From: SB11 sp965222995
GTDB taxonomy: Bacteria > Bacteroidota > Bacteroidia > UBA8524
Assembly (NCBI GenBank): GCA_965222995.1
Contig: OZ244977.1
Location: forward strand, 3,720,001 to 3,784,000
Direction of reading: 5' to 3'
Length of the DNA: 64,000 bases
Below are positions 51,773 to 61,779 of this stretch, piece by piece. Under the pieces are notes generated by a model that saw only the letters and a list, made by a program, of their open reading frames with translations, had not been told where the DNA came from and ran no database searches. The position numbers were made by a program, and so were the translations under genes. Numbering within the stretch: position 1 is the first letter of the stretch; each line of letters starts with the position of its first letter.

Positions 51773-52824
51773 TGTAGGCAAAGCTCTGCTTGTATCATTC
51801 TATGGTCAGAGCCGAAAGTTTCTCCACGTTTATATCCGTATGAGCGTATTTTGGGATGATGTAATATATAATCAATACGGAATGAAGGATAAGGCCCTAA
51901 ATAGGTGCTTCCCATACCGCTACCGCTCTCAATAAACGCATCTTTCAGGTTGTCCGTAAGTTTTCCGTAAGTATAACTCATTGGAGTATCATTAAAATCA
52001 CCGCATAAAATAATGGGGTAGGGAGAAGCTTCCATCTCTTTCAAAACAGTATCTACTTGAGGCTCTCGTTTTTTGAAGCCGTTTTTCAAACTTTTAAGAA
52101 TACCTTTTGAACTTTCTATAGCCCTGTCTTTATCATTGATATCTACCTTCACTTTATTGAGTAAAAAAGACTGGAAATGGACATTAAAAACCCTAATAGT
52201 GTCTTTATTCACAACAATATCAGCCCACATGGCTCCATTAGCATTTTTAATCCCGCTAAAGTCTATACCCTTATGCTTGATAATTTTATACTTTGAAACA
52301 ATTATTAAATTGTTTGATTTTGGGTTTCTGGCAGCAATATGAAATGATTTCCCATATACCTTCTTCAGTTCTTTTATAGCGGTATGCGTTTCACTTATGG
52401 GCATCCACTGGTTAAACTCTTGCATGCACAAAATATCAGGTACATCGGTTTCAAGTAGCTCATAAAATTTTGTGTAGGGATTTTTGCCTTTGTGCAACTC
52501 GTCAAAGTTCTGAATATTGAAGCTTACTACTTTTAAAGTAGTATCAGAATTGCTTTTTTGCCTGCCCGATAATTGGAAATATTTCCCTGTATTAGAAAAT
52601 CCCAGAATAATAGCCCCTAAAGAGATAAAAATGTGGAGTTTAGCTTGGAAAAGCCAATAAAAAACAAAAATAATATTGGCTATTAAAAGAATAACATAGC
52701 CTAAACCCAAAAATGAAACAGGCCACAGATATTGAGGGCTACACGATGGGGATAAATAACTGCCAAGCAACAATACCGCAGCTAAAAGATTTAATATTAA
52801 TACAACCTTATTGAGAAGAAACAT
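51769..52824 (-). CDS. Endonuclease/exonuclease/phosphatase-family protein
   Basis: 351 residues. N-terminal membrane helices (LNLLAAVLLLGSYL; PVSFLGLGYVILLIANIIFVFYWLF; IFISLGAIILGF) precede an EEP domain with VVSFNIQNFDELHKGKNPYTKF near residue 95, ILCMQEFNQWMP, the catalytic CGDFNDTPMSYTYG near 275, and the final ETFGSDHRMIQAE. It probably hydrolyses phosphoester bonds at the membrane face. It is the last gene of the mutL-rhomboid operon, starting within one base of the preceding stop. Confidence 0.88.
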   Translation of the reverse strand: MFLLNKVVLILNLLAAVLLLGSYLSPSCSPQYLWPVSFLGLGYVILLIANIIFVFYWLFQAKLHIFISLGAIILGFSNTGKYFQLSGRQKSNSDTTLKVVSFNIQNFDELHKGKNPYTKFYELLETDVPDILCMQEFNQWMPISETHTAIKELKKVYGKSFHIAARNPKSNNLIIVSKYKIIKHKGIDFSGIKNANGAMWADIVVNKDTIRVFNVHFQSFLLNKVKVDINDKDRAIESSKGILKSLKNGFKKREPQVDTVLKEMEASPYPIILCGDFNDTPMSYTYGKLTDNLKDAFIESGSGMGSTYLGPYPSFRIDYILHHPKIRSYGYKRGETFGSDHRMIQAELCLH

Positions 52825-53738
52825 TAATCCTGCTTACTTGCTTTAAAAAGCAATTCTCGCTCTTGGCTGGTAAGACTCTCATAGCCAGACTGATTAATCT
52901 TGTCTAAAATAGCATCTACTAATTCAGGGCTAGGTTCAAACTCATCTTCAAAGTCTGCAATGGTAGTTTTGCTATACACCGGCGATTCTTGCTTTTTTAC
53001 CACCGTAAGTTTCGGCTTTTTCTTGAATATTCCACCAAAAAAGTTTCCAAGACCTTCAATACTGTCTCCAAATTTTGAGCTTCTACGAAGATGGCGGGCA
53101 TACATAAAACCAAACAAAGCACCGCCTAAATGGGCTATATGGCCACCTTCATTACCTTGTGGCATCATTATAAAATCAAGCACCACAAAACCGATAGCAA
53201 TCCACTTCAAGGGAATAAAAAACCGAAAGATTGAAACTTCATAGTGAGGTAAAAATGTACCTATACCTACTACAATTGCCATAATACCTGCCGACGCGCC
53301 AACCATATAAGCATTGGGCACTCTTGGCATCAATACGGGGATAAGATTAAATGCTGTTATATAAAGCGCAGCACCAAATAAGCTGCCCCATAAGTAGGTT
53401 GCTAAAACCTTTTTATTTCCTAAATACTCTTGAAATATATTTCCTAACCAATAGAAAAATATCATATTGAAAAGAATATGGGGAATACTACCATGAAAGA
53501 AGGCATAGGTTAACAATGTCCATGGGCGCACAATAAGTACAGATAAATCGGCAGGAACAGCAAAATAACTTGTAAACGCATCCATATACACACTATGCGT
53601 TTGTGAACCACCGATAGCCCAAAAAATAACACCTACCAAGCTTACCAATATAAACACCATTACATTAATGATGATAAGCTTGCGTATCATGCTATCGCCT
53701 TTAGCGTAAAAATTTCTAAAATCGTCTAACGCTTTCAT
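52824..53738 (-). CDS. Rhomboid family intramembrane serine protease
   Basis: 304 residues with six core helices and a soluble C-terminal tail of ~80 residues. The catalytic Ser is in YMVGASAGIMAIVVGIG near residue 153 and His in GGHIAHLGGALFGFMYARHLRR near 210. Helix signature ILFNMIFFYWLGNIF with Asn is intact. It cleaves transmembrane substrates within the inner membrane. It shares one base with the EEP gene downstream. The tail (KPKLTVVKKQESPVY...) is lost in the sister rhomboid. Confidence 0.92.
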   Translation of the reverse strand: MKALDDFRNFYAKGDSMIRKLIIINVMVFILVSLVGVIFWAIGGSQTHSVYMDAFTSYFAVPADLSVLIVRPWTLLTYAFFHGSIPHILFNMIFFYWLGNIFQEYLGNKKVLATYLWGSLFGAALYITAFNLIPVLMPRVPNAYMVGASAGIMAIVVGIGTFLPHYEVSIFRFFIPLKWIAIGFVVLDFIMMPQGNEGGHIAHLGGALFGFMYARHLRRSSKFGDSIEGLGNFFGGIFKKKPKLTVVKKQESPVYSKTTIADFEDEFEPSPELVDAILDKINQSGYESLTSQERELLFKASKQD

Positions 53739-53746
53739 GTTCCGTT

Positions 53747-54598
53747 TTAGTAGAACGTTTTTCTGTTATTTTTATTCCAATATTTAACTAAAATAAAACC
53801 AAACAATGCCCCTCCTAAGTGGGCAAAGTGTGCTATATTATCTCCCGGGTTGTTCTGTATTCCCAAATATAACTCCAATGCAGCGTATATACCAACAAAG
53901 TATTTTGCCTTAATAGGTATGGGTAAAAACAGCAAAAACAACTCCGTATTGGGATAATAAAGCGCAAATGCAATAAGGATACCAAAAACAGCTCCTGAGG
54001 CACCTACAACATTACTTTCTGTAACAACTTCTTGGTAAAACCTATTAAAAATGTCAATAGCATTCTGTTGTTCTCCGGCACTAACTACCCCATCTGTATA
54101 AATAGACTTCAAATAGCCCAAAATAGTTGGTTTCATTGAGCCCTCAACTTTTCCGATAGTATTTTGCAAATGTTCTACTGTGGGAGCATTTATAAATGCA
54201 TCAATACTGTTTCTAAGCGAGAAAAACTCAAAGCCCAACACCATTTGGTGTAAAAAAGCAGCACCCAGTGCAGTGAAAATGTAAAAGAAAATCATGCGTT
54301 TAGCACCCCAAACATTTTCTAATGCTGTACCAAACATCCACAGCGCAAACATATTGGTAAACAAGTGAAAAGGACCGCCATGCATAAACATATGGCTGGC
54401 TATTTGGTAAATTTCAAATTTTTCTGATGACCAATAACGTAGACCCAGAATATCTGTTAAATCTATCCTAACACTTACGTTAAATACCAAAGTGGCAAAA
54501 AAGAATAGACCGTTTACTATAAGCAGGTTTTTTACTGCTGTAGGCAAAAATCTAAATCCTCCCCCAAATCCCGTGGGTCTGTAATTTCTATAACTCAT
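53747..54598 (-). CDS. Rhomboid family intramembrane serine protease
   Basis: 283 residues. Catalytic Ser in VVGASGAVFGILIAFALYYPN near residue 200 and His in NIAHFAHLGGALFGFILVKYW near 260. An extra hydrophilic ~70-residue insert (NAPTVEHLQNTIGKVEGSMKPTILGYLKSIYTD) lies between helices, unlike the sister protein. Two rhomboids in tandem are common in Bacteroidota and probably cut different substrates. The start overlaps the mutL stop by 4 nt. Confidence 0.92.
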   Translation of the reverse strand: MSYRNYRPTGFGGGFRFLPTAVKNLLIVNGLFFFATLVFNVSVRIDLTDILGLRYWSSEKFEIYQIASHMFMHGGPFHLFTNMFALWMFGTALENVWGAKRMIFFYIFTALGAAFLHQMVLGFEFFSLRNSIDAFINAPTVEHLQNTIGKVEGSMKPTILGYLKSIYTDGVVSAGEQQNAIDIFNRFYQEVVTESNVVGASGAVFGILIAFALYYPNTELFLLFLPIPIKAKYFVGIYAALELYLGIQNNPGDNIAHFAHLGGALFGFILVKYWNKNNRKTFY

Positions 54599-56418
54599 CC
54601 TTCAAATCTTTTCTCTAAATCAGCTTCGTTAAAAGTAATAAAAACAGGTTTTCCTGTAGGGGTGTAGGCAGGTACTTCGCAATTCATCAACTGGTTACAT
54701 AACTCAGTAACTTCTTTTTGTGTTAGTACTGTTCCTTTTGCAATGGCAGATTGTTTTGCCATTGCCCGCATTAATGATTCACGCTGCCCAAGCTTCAACC
54801 CTTGTAAATTCTCTTTATATTTCTGTAGCACCCCTTCAAGCATTTCTCTGGGTTCTCCTTTCTTCACATCGGCAGGAGTACCGTTAATAATAAACGTATG
54901 GTTGCCAAAAGGGTTTATATCAAAGCCCAAAAGTTTCACTTGTTCTAAAATCTCATCCAGTAAGGCATAGTCAGTAGGGTGAAATTCTGCCACTCTTGGA
55001 AAAAGTAACTGTTGGGAAGGAAACCCGCTACCATCCATTGCCTTTGCATAATCTTCATACAATACACGCTCGTGTGCTGCCTGTTGGTCTGCAATAAACA
55101 AACCCTTTTCCGTTGAAAAAACTATGTAGGCAGCTTGGTATTGAAATATACCTGTAACTTGCTCTGTTGGTTTATCTTCTGGTACACTACGTAGTTTTTC
55201 CCGCTCAAAAAGCGAAGGGTTTTGTTGGCTTTCTTCTTCCGTATCAGGTACAGCAAATGCATCTTGCCACTTACCTAAGTTTTGTTTGGTCTTAGTGGCT
55301 ACCCCACTAAACGGACTAAAGTTTTTGTTTACAGAAATCTTTGGCTCTTGGGGAAGTCTTTCAGCTGTATTTGTTTCTTTTATAAGCCTGTCAAAAGCAT
55401 CATTTTCCTGCTCATTATCTGCCAATAAAAGGTGTTGCCCCAACGCTTTACGACAAACCGATTTTAATATTTGGTAAAGGTATTTTTCATCCTCAAACTT
55501 AATCTCAGTTTTAGTTGGGTGTACGTTGATATCAATTTTTGCAGGAGGAACTTTCATAAACACCACATAGGCAGGGTAGGTGTCTTTTGCAATCAACTCA
55601 TCGTAGGCAGAGGTTACAGCATGATTCAGGTATGGGCTTTTTATAAAACGACCGTTCACAAAAAAGAACTGGTCTCCCCGTGTTTTTTTAGCGTATTTGG
55701 GTTGTGCCAAAAACACTTTGGTATGTACTATCTCCGTGTCTTCCTCATCGTATAAAAGGTCTGTGGTGTCTTTTATACCAATCAGTTCTGCAATACGTTT
55801 GTTTTGACTGCTCTTTTTCAGGTTATATACCTCATTACCATTGTTTATAAAACTGAAAGCAATAGAAGGGTTAGGCATAGCTACCCGTATAAACTCTTCA
55901 ATAATATGTTTGGTTTCTACAGGGATAGATTTTAAGAAATTGCGCCTTGCAGGGATGTTAAAAAACAGGTTGCGAACACTGATATTAGTACCTAGCGGGG
56001 CAGAACAACTTTCTTGGCTTTTCACCTCCGAACCGTCAATACAAATATGCGTAGCTAAATCATCCTCTTCTTGGCGGGTTTTCAATTCTACCTGAGCTAC
56101 AGCTGCTATAGATGCCATAGCCTCACCACGAAAACCAAAAGAAGTAATGCTAAATAAGTCTTCAGCTTTGCGAATTTTAGATGTAGCATGGCGTTCCCAG
56201 CACATACGGGCATCCGTCTCGCTCATACCTTTGCCATTATCAACTACTTGTAATAGGGTACTGCCACCGTCTTTAATAATTAGTGTAATTTCTGTTGCAC
56301 CCGCATCCACTGCATTTTCCATCAACTCCTTAACTACAGAGGCAGGGCGTTGCACCACCTCTCCTGCAGCAATTTGGTTGGCAATATCATCGGGCAAAAC
56401 ACTAATTATATCACTCAT
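54595..56418 (-). CDS. mutL: DNA mismatch repair protein MutL
   Basis: 607 residues. GHKL ATPase: IAAGEVVQRPASVVKELMENAVDAGATE near residue 15, VVDNGKGMSETDARMCWERHATSKIRK near 60, TSFGFRGEAMASIA near 95, and GTNISVRNLFFNIPARRNFLK. A flexible linker follows (residues ~340-430), then a C-terminal dimerisation domain with ADQQAAHERVLYEDYAKAM. The endonuclease DQHA-type site reads ADQQAAHE here. It links MutS to downstream repair. It lies 24 nt after the small anchored protein and overlaps the rhomboid gene. Confidence 0.97.
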   Translation of the reverse strand: MSDIISVLPDDIANQIAAGEVVQRPASVVKELMENAVDAGATEITLIIKDGGSTLLQVVDNGKGMSETDARMCWERHATSKIRKAEDLFSITSFGFRGEAMASIAAVAQVELKTRQEEDDLATHICIDGSEVKSQESCSAPLGTNISVRNLFFNIPARRNFLKSIPVETKHIIEEFIRVAMPNPSIAFSFINNGNEVYNLKKSSQNKRIAELIGIKDTTDLLYDEEDTEIVHTKVFLAQPKYAKKTRGDQFFFVNGRFIKSPYLNHAVTSAYDELIAKDTYPAYVVFMKVPPAKIDINVHPTKTEIKFEDEKYLYQILKSVCRKALGQHLLLADNEQENDAFDRLIKETNTAERLPQEPKISVNKNFSPFSGVATKTKQNLGKWQDAFAVPDTEEESQQNPSLFEREKLRSVPEDKPTEQVTGIFQYQAAYIVFSTEKGLFIADQQAAHERVLYEDYAKAMDGSGFPSQQLLFPRVAEFHPTDYALLDEILEQVKLLGFDINPFGNHTFIINGTPADVKKGEPREMLEGVLQKYKENLQGLKLGQRESLMRAMAKQSAIAKGTVLTQKEVTELCNQLMNCEVPAYTPTGKPVFITFNEADLEKRFEG

Positions 56419-56442
56419 TCGCTAAAATCTCTTATCTAACTA

Positions 56443-56727
56443 TTACAAATAATTAAGTGCGAAGTACAAAACCGCTGCCAATATAGCGGCAATGCCCAAA
56501 ACACGAATATTTGTCATAAAATCAGGGCGTTTTGCTTTTTGTTGTGCCCTAAAGTCTATTCTATCACGCAATGCATCTTTTGAAAAATCTTTTTCTGCCT
56601 CAGCCTCTTGTTTGGCTGCTGCCACTCGCTTTTCAAACTCTTCCTTTTCAGGGTCCCAATAACGGGGTTGATAGTTAAACTGTTTGTGTTTAGGGGTTTT
56701 AAAAAATTTTAGATTATCTAAAAACAT
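56443..56727 (-). CDS. Small tail-anchored membrane protein
   Basis: 94 residues: a charged N-terminal ~65-residue segment (FNYQPRYWDPEKEEFEKRVAAAKQEAEAEKDFSK) with coiled-coil character, then a single membrane helix (IRVLGIAAILAAVLYFALNYL) at the C-terminus. This type is conserved in Bacteroidota upstream of mutL but has no assigned function. It heads the mutL-rhomboid-EEP operon. A TACCTTTG box at 56742-56749 lies 14 nt before the ATG. Confidence 0.65.
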   Translation of the reverse strand: MFLDNLKFFKTPKHKQFNYQPRYWDPEKEEFEKRVAAAKQEAEAEKDFSKDALRDRIDFRAQQKAKRPDFMTNIRVLGIAAILAAVLYFALNYL

Positions 56728-56915
56728 AATTAATCTGTTTACAAAGGTACAAATATGTTGGGTATTGGTTACGCAGTTATCGGTTATCTGTAAATAGTTA
56801 TCTATGAACTAAAAATACGGTCTCAGCTGTTTTAAAATTAACCAACTGTTCTATTTAGTAAACGCACCTTAACCCTTTGTGGTTCAAAAGTTGCCTTAGG
56901 TATAGTACAGAGCGT

Positions 56916-56923
56916 TAATTTTG
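56916..56923 (+). promoter_or_regulatory. -7 box TAATTTTG, 7 nt before the start
   Basis: Exact TAnnTTTG match ending seven bases before ATG 56931, so the message for the GH3-beta-lactamase fusion should be leaderless or nearly so. Confidence 0.55.
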
Positions 56924-56930
56924 CGAGTAG

Positions 56931-59855
56931 ATGAAGAGGAGGATTTTTTTAGCTGTTATTTTTTGTGTGTTATTGGGAATAGAAACCAACGCCCAAAAGT
57001 ATGAGTACCCTGTGGATGCCCAATGGGTAAATGAAACCTATGCAAAAATGAGTCGTGAAGAACGTATTGGGCAGCTTTTAATGATTGGCGGCTACTCTGA
57101 GGGGAAGGAAAAAAACACTAAAGAAGTACTAAAATACATTAGGAAATACCACTTAGGCGGTATCCTATTTTTTAAAGGAGAGCCTTATGCCCAAGTACGC
57201 CAAACCAATTTATACCAACGCAAAAGCAAAATACCCTTACTAATAGCTATTGATGGAGAGTGGGGGGTTGCTATGCGCCTACGTAACGTAGTAAAATTCT
57301 CACGCCAAATGGGTTTAACGGCTGCCAATAACGATAGTTTAGTGTACCGTATGGGGGTTGAGGTAGCTAAACAGTGCAAAGCACTAGGCATACATATAAA
57401 CTTTGCCCCTGATGTTGATGTAAATAATAATCCATCGAATCCTGTAATAAACGACCGTTCTTTTAGTGATGATAAGTATACAGTGACCCGACTGGCTGAG
57501 TTGTATATGAACGGAATGCAAAACAATGGCATTTTGGCGTGTATAAAACACTTCCCCGGGCATGGAGACACTAAAACTGACTCGCACTTAGATTTACCTA
57601 GGATAGAGCATGATAGAAAACGACTAGACTCTATCGAGTTATACCCCTTTAAGAAACTAATAAACAAAGGTGCTGCCAGCCTTATGGTAGCCCATATGGA
57701 GATACCCGCTTTTGACACTACGCCTAATTTACCTACAAGTTTATCTAAGCGGGTAATTAAAGATTACCTTATTGATACTTTAGGCTTTAAGGGGTTAATT
57801 TTTACCGATGCCATGAATATGAAGGGGGTAGCCAAATTCTATTCACAAGGTGAGGCAGCAGTTATGGCATTACAGGCAGGAAATGATATTATACTTACCC
57901 CTACCCAACTACCTAGTGTGGTTAGTGCCATTGAAGAAGCCCTAGATAGCAATTGGATAGACAGCATACAGTTTGAAAACTCGGTAAAAAAAGTATTGGC
58001 AGCTAAGCACCAATTGGGCTTGGTAAAAGCACCTAAATTAAAATCAGTAAGTTTAGGCGAAACACTCAACTCTAATTCTGCAATAGCACTACAAGAACAA
58101 ATGAGTGAGCAGCAGATTACCGTTGTAAAAAACCGAAAAGACTTACTTCCGCTTCGTAACTTAGAAAAGAAAAAAATTGCTTCAATAGCCTTAGGATTTA
58201 GAGATAAAACTACCTTCCAGCAAATGCTAGGCAATTACTGCCGTGCTGACTATTACCAGTTTAGTAATGCTGTAGATTCTATTGGCTTCCTCATTGCTTT
58301 AGATGATATGAAGCAAAAGGATTACGATGTTATAGTAGTGAGTATACATAACACCAACCGTACTCCTGATGAGTTTTATGGTATAAATCCGGCAGCGATA
58401 CATTTCATTAATCAGCTCAATAAAAAAGAGAAGTTAGTTTTAGTAAGTTTTGGCATCCCCTACAACTTGCAATACTTCCCCAATATGAAGCATTTGGTAG
58501 TAGGCTACCAAGACACTAAAATCAATCAAAGGAAAGCAGCTCAATTACTATTTGGGGTATATAACAACAACTCAAAACTACCCGTAAATATCTCAGAAGA
58601 GTACCCAAAAAATGCTGGTATAAGTACTGATACCGTTTACCCTATACTGCAATATACTACACCCGAGGCATTAGGTTACGATGGAAAACAGTTTAAACGC
58701 CTAGATAAAATTGTAAATAAAGCTATAAAGCAAAAAGCATTACCCGGCTGCCAACTATTAGTAGCTCACAGAGGGAAAGTAATTCATAGCAAAGCATACG
58801 GTTATACCACTTACGATAAAAAAACACGCGAGAAAGTTACCACAGATATGCTGTACGACATTGCTTCTGTAACCAAAATAATGGCTACTACTTTGGCAGT
58901 AATGCGTTTGCAAGAAAAAGGAAAAATAAAACTAAACAAGCCTGCTTCTAAGTATTTAAAAGAGCTTAAAAAGAGTAATAAAAGCAAGATTACCATAAAA
59001 CAACTGCTTACCCATACCGCTGGTTTACAAGCATGGATACCCTTTTACAAAAAAACACTTGATGATAGCTTGCGCAGTTACAACGTGTACTGCTACGAAG
59101 AAGGGGGCGACTATGTATGTAAAGTAGGAGATAAACTTTATATGCGTAACGATTACCGTGATACCCTTTGGCAAAACATTATAGATTCTGATGTTAAACC
59201 TACGGGTAACTACAAATACAGTGACTTGAGTTTTTTTATATTGCAAAAGGTGGTTGAGAAAGTATCAGGCATGACATTGGATGCGTATGTAGAAAAGCAT
59301 TTTTACAAGCCAATGAGCTTGGGTACAATGACTTTTAATCCCCTAGACAAGTTTGATATTACCATGATTGCCCCTACCGAGGACGATAATGAGTTTCGTA
59401 AGCAATTGGTTTGGGGTTACGTGCACGACCCTGCCGCTGCCATGCTGGGCGGTGTGGCAGGTAATGCGGGTTTATTCTCTAATACGAACGATGTAGCTGT
59501 AATAATGCAAATGCTGCTAAACAAAGGGGAGTACAGGGGAGAACGCTATTTAAAAGAGAAAACCGTGAAACTATTTACCAGCCAAGCTATTCCTAATTTA
59601 CGCCGTGGCTTAGGTTTTGATAAACCCGAGGGAGACCCTAATAAAGGCAACCCAACAGCGGATATTGTACCCACAGCAGCTTTTGGGCATAGCGGTTTTA
59701 CAGGTGCTATTACTTGGGCAGACCCAGTACACGATATTATTTACGTATTCCTTTCAAACAGGGTACACCCTTCAGCTTCTAATAATATTATTACCAAAAC
59801 CAGCGTACGCAGTAATTTGCATGAAGAGATTTATAGAATACTGCTAAGGAAATAG
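56931..59855 (+). CDS. Secreted GH3 beta-N-acetylhexosaminidase / class C beta-lactamase-like fusion
   Basis: 974 residues with a signal peptide (LAVIFCVLLGIETNAQ). Residues ~30-380 are GH3 (NagZ-like): LIAIDGEWGVAMRL, CIKHFPGHGDTKTDSHLDLP near 204 and GLIFTDAMNMKGVAKFY near 288. A beta-sandwich region follows (~400-570), then a beta-lactamase/transpeptidase-like domain from ~580 with the SxxK motif in SVTKIMATTLAVM (Ser near 644), the YSD at YKYSDLSF near 762, and a GHSGFTG near 919. GH3 cleaves cell-wall beta-N-acetylglucosamine; the second domain may cut peptide or ester bonds. The architecture is known in Bacteroidota. Confidence 0.92.
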   Translation: MKRRIFLAVIFCVLLGIETNAQKYEYPVDAQWVNETYAKMSREERIGQLLMIGGYSEGKEKNTKEVLKYIRKYHLGGILFFKGEPYAQVRQTNLYQRKSKIPLLIAIDGEWGVAMRLRNVVKFSRQMGLTAANNDSLVYRMGVEVAKQCKALGIHINFAPDVDVNNNPSNPVINDRSFSDDKYTVTRLAELYMNGMQNNGILACIKHFPGHGDTKTDSHLDLPRIEHDRKRLDSIELYPFKKLINKGAASLMVAHMEIPAFDTTPNLPTSLSKRVIKDYLIDTLGFKGLIFTDAMNMKGVAKFYSQGEAAVMALQAGNDIILTPTQLPSVVSAIEEALDSNWIDSIQFENSVKKVLAAKHQLGLVKAPKLKSVSLGETLNSNSAIALQEQMSEQQITVVKNRKDLLPLRNLEKKKIASIALGFRDKTTFQQMLGNYCRADYYQFSNAVDSIGFLIALDDMKQKDYDVIVVSIHNTNRTPDEFYGINPAAIHFINQLNKKEKLVLVSFGIPYNLQYFPNMKHLVVGYQDTKINQRKAAQLLFGVYNNNSKLPVNISEEYPKNAGISTDTVYPILQYTTPEALGYDGKQFKRLDKIVNKAIKQKALPGCQLLVAHRGKVIHSKAYGYTTYDKKTREKVTTDMLYDIASVTKIMATTLAVMRLQEKGKIKLNKPASKYLKELKKSNKSKITIKQLLTHTAGLQAWIPFYKKTLDDSLRSYNVYCYEEGGDYVCKVGDKLYMRNDYRDTLWQNIIDSDVKPTGNYKYSDLSFFILQKVVEKVSGMTLDAYVEKHFYKPMSLGTMTFNPLDKFDITMIAPTEDDNEFRKQLVWGYVHDPAAAMLGGVAGNAGLFSNTNDVAVIMQMLLNKGEYRGERYLKEKTVKLFTSQAIPNLRRGLGFDKPEGDPNKGNPTADIVPTAAFGHSGFTGAITWADPVHDIIYVFLSNRVHPSASNNIITKTSVRSNLHEEIYRILLRK

Positions 59856-59869
59856 TCGCCTAAAATGTA

Positions 59870-59877
59870 TAGGTTTG
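59870..59877 (+). promoter_or_regulatory. -7 box TAGGTTTG, 5 nt before the start
   Basis: Exact TAnnTTTG match, five bases before ATG 59883 and 14 bases after the stop of the GH3 fusion. It gives the membrane gene its own leaderless transcript even though the genes are adjacent. Confidence 0.55.
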
Positions 59878-59882
59878 CCTAA

Positions 59883-61736
59883 ATGGCTAAACCGCTGCAT
59901 AAAATATCGTATTACACCGTTTTAGGTCTCACGCTGCTAATTATCGCTTTTCGTTTTGCTACTCCAGCTCGTAATACCCTTAGCTGGGATGTAATGGGTT
60001 ATTATATGTACCTGCCCGCTACTTTTATTTACGATGATATTAAAATAAAAGACAAGCAATGGGTAGATGATATTATAGAGAAATATAAGCCTACCGCCAC
60101 CTTTTACCAAGCCGTTAAGCAAGATGATGGTACTTGGGTATTGCGCTATACCAGTGGACTGGCACTTATTAACGCTCCTTTCTTTTTTGGTGGTCATACC
60201 GCCGCAGGTATACTAGGCTATCCTCAAGATGGGTTCTCTATGCCTTACCAATGGGCTATGGTTATTGGGGCTTTGTTTTACTCCATTTTAGGGCTTTGGC
60301 TGTGCAGGAAACTACTGCTCCATTTTTTCAATGATAATATCACAGCTTTGCTGTTACTAATATTGGTATTAGGCACCAATTACTTCCAAATAGTTGTATA
60401 TGCAGGTACTATGCCTCACAGTTACTTGTTTACCTTTTATGTGATACTGTTGTTACAAACCATTAAATGGCATAAAACCCCTAATTATAGAAGTGCCATA
60501 GCAATAGGTTTAATGGTGGGGCTAATTACGCTTATCCGCCCGAATGAACTGGTGGTAATACTCATTCCGCTTCTTTGGGGCATTACAGGCTTCAATAAAA
60601 CAGTTTTAGAAAAACTAAAGCTCATTTTAAGGAAGTTTAGCCATGTATTAGTATTAGCTATGGCAATAATTGTAGGTGGTGCTGTACAGTTATTTTATTG
60701 GAAATACGTAACGGGGCACTGGCTATACTATAGCTATCAAGACCCGGGAGTTGGGTTTGATTTTAAGTCGCCGCATACCTTAGACTTTCTGTTTAGCTTT
60801 CGCAAAGGTTGGTTTATTTATACCCCTTTAATGCTCCTATCCATTTTGGGTTTTTATTTCCTTTGGATTAAAAACAGGGTAATGTTTTGGGGGTTTGTAG
60901 CCTATTTTATTATTAATCTGTATATCGTTTCAAGTTGGAGTGTTTGGTGGTATGCAGGAGGCAGTTATAGCTCACGCTCTTTGGTTTCTACTTACGGAAT
61001 ATTGCTTATACCCATGGGCTATTTATTTCAAGTACTCTACGATAAAAGAAAAATACTTTTTCAGTGGCTATTCATGCCCATGATAGTGTTGTTTTTTTTG
61101 TTAAATCTTTTTCAAACATGGCAATTTAATACGGGTATTTTACATGGCGAACGAGTTACCCGAGCTTATTACTTCCGTATTTTTGGAAAAACGGCTGTTA
61201 CTGATGATGATAGGAAATTGATGCTAGTGGAGCGAAGCACGGAAACTATAGAGGTAATACCCACAAAACAAAAGTATAAGTTAAAAATACTAGCAAATTA
61301 CGATTGGAATAACCCTAAAGAAGAAGATTTAAAAAACTGGAACCCTTTTGGGTATAATAGTAAAGGTAGTTTTGAGATGGATGAAAATATTGAATATTCT
61401 CCCGGTATAAACATGAAGTATTCTGAAATTACTGATAAAGAATATGCATGGATTAGAGCAAGTGTACGTGTATTTGTTCCGGCAGAGAGTGAGGGAGGCT
61501 TCCCATTACTTGCAATGGCATTTCACCACAAAGATGCAGCGTATAAATACCGGAGCAGTGAATATTTAAACCACACCCTTGAAAAAGGTAAATGGAATTT
61601 AATAACTTTAGAATACCAAACACCGGAAGTGCGAAGTATTAAAGATAACCTTAAGGTATATGTTTGGAATAGAGATAAACAGAATGTATTTATTGATGAT
61701 TTTCGTATAGAGTGTTTAGAGCCTATTGAAGATTAA
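59883..61736 (+). CDS. Multi-span membrane glycosyltransferase-like protein
   Basis: 617 residues with ~11 membrane helices in the first 430 residues and a ~170-residue beta-rich soluble C-terminus resembling a CBM-like jelly roll. The first loop has WDVMGYYMYLPATFIYDDIK with acidic residues as in GT-C fold mannosyl/arabinosyl transferases. The layout is the same as in the gene pair at the start of the window. It may transfer sugars from a lipid carrier at the periplasmic face. Neighbours upstream (GH3 fusion) and downstream (hflX) give no further hints. Confidence 0.6.
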   Translation: MAKPLHKISYYTVLGLTLLIIAFRFATPARNTLSWDVMGYYMYLPATFIYDDIKIKDKQWVDDIIEKYKPTATFYQAVKQDDGTWVLRYTSGLALINAPFFFGGHTAAGILGYPQDGFSMPYQWAMVIGALFYSILGLWLCRKLLLHFFNDNITALLLLILVLGTNYFQIVVYAGTMPHSYLFTFYVILLLQTIKWHKTPNYRSAIAIGLMVGLITLIRPNELVVILIPLLWGITGFNKTVLEKLKLILRKFSHVLVLAMAIIVGGAVQLFYWKYVTGHWLYYSYQDPGVGFDFKSPHTLDFLFSFRKGWFIYTPLMLLSILGFYFLWIKNRVMFWGFVAYFIINLYIVSSWSVWWYAGGSYSSRSLVSTYGILLIPMGYLFQVLYDKRKILFQWLFMPMIVLFFLLNLFQTWQFNTGILHGERVTRAYYFRIFGKTAVTDDDRKLMLVERSTETIEVIPTKQKYKLKILANYDWNNPKEEDLKNWNPFGYNSKGSFEMDENIEYSPGINMKYSEITDKEYAWIRASVRVFVPAESEGGFPLLAMAFHHKDAAYKYRSSEYLNHTLEKGKWNLITLEYQTPEVRSIKDNLKVYVWNRDKQNVFIDDFRIECLEPIED

Positions 61737-61779
61737 CACTAGTGAAACATATCTTTGCACACTTTTTTACTTATAGATT

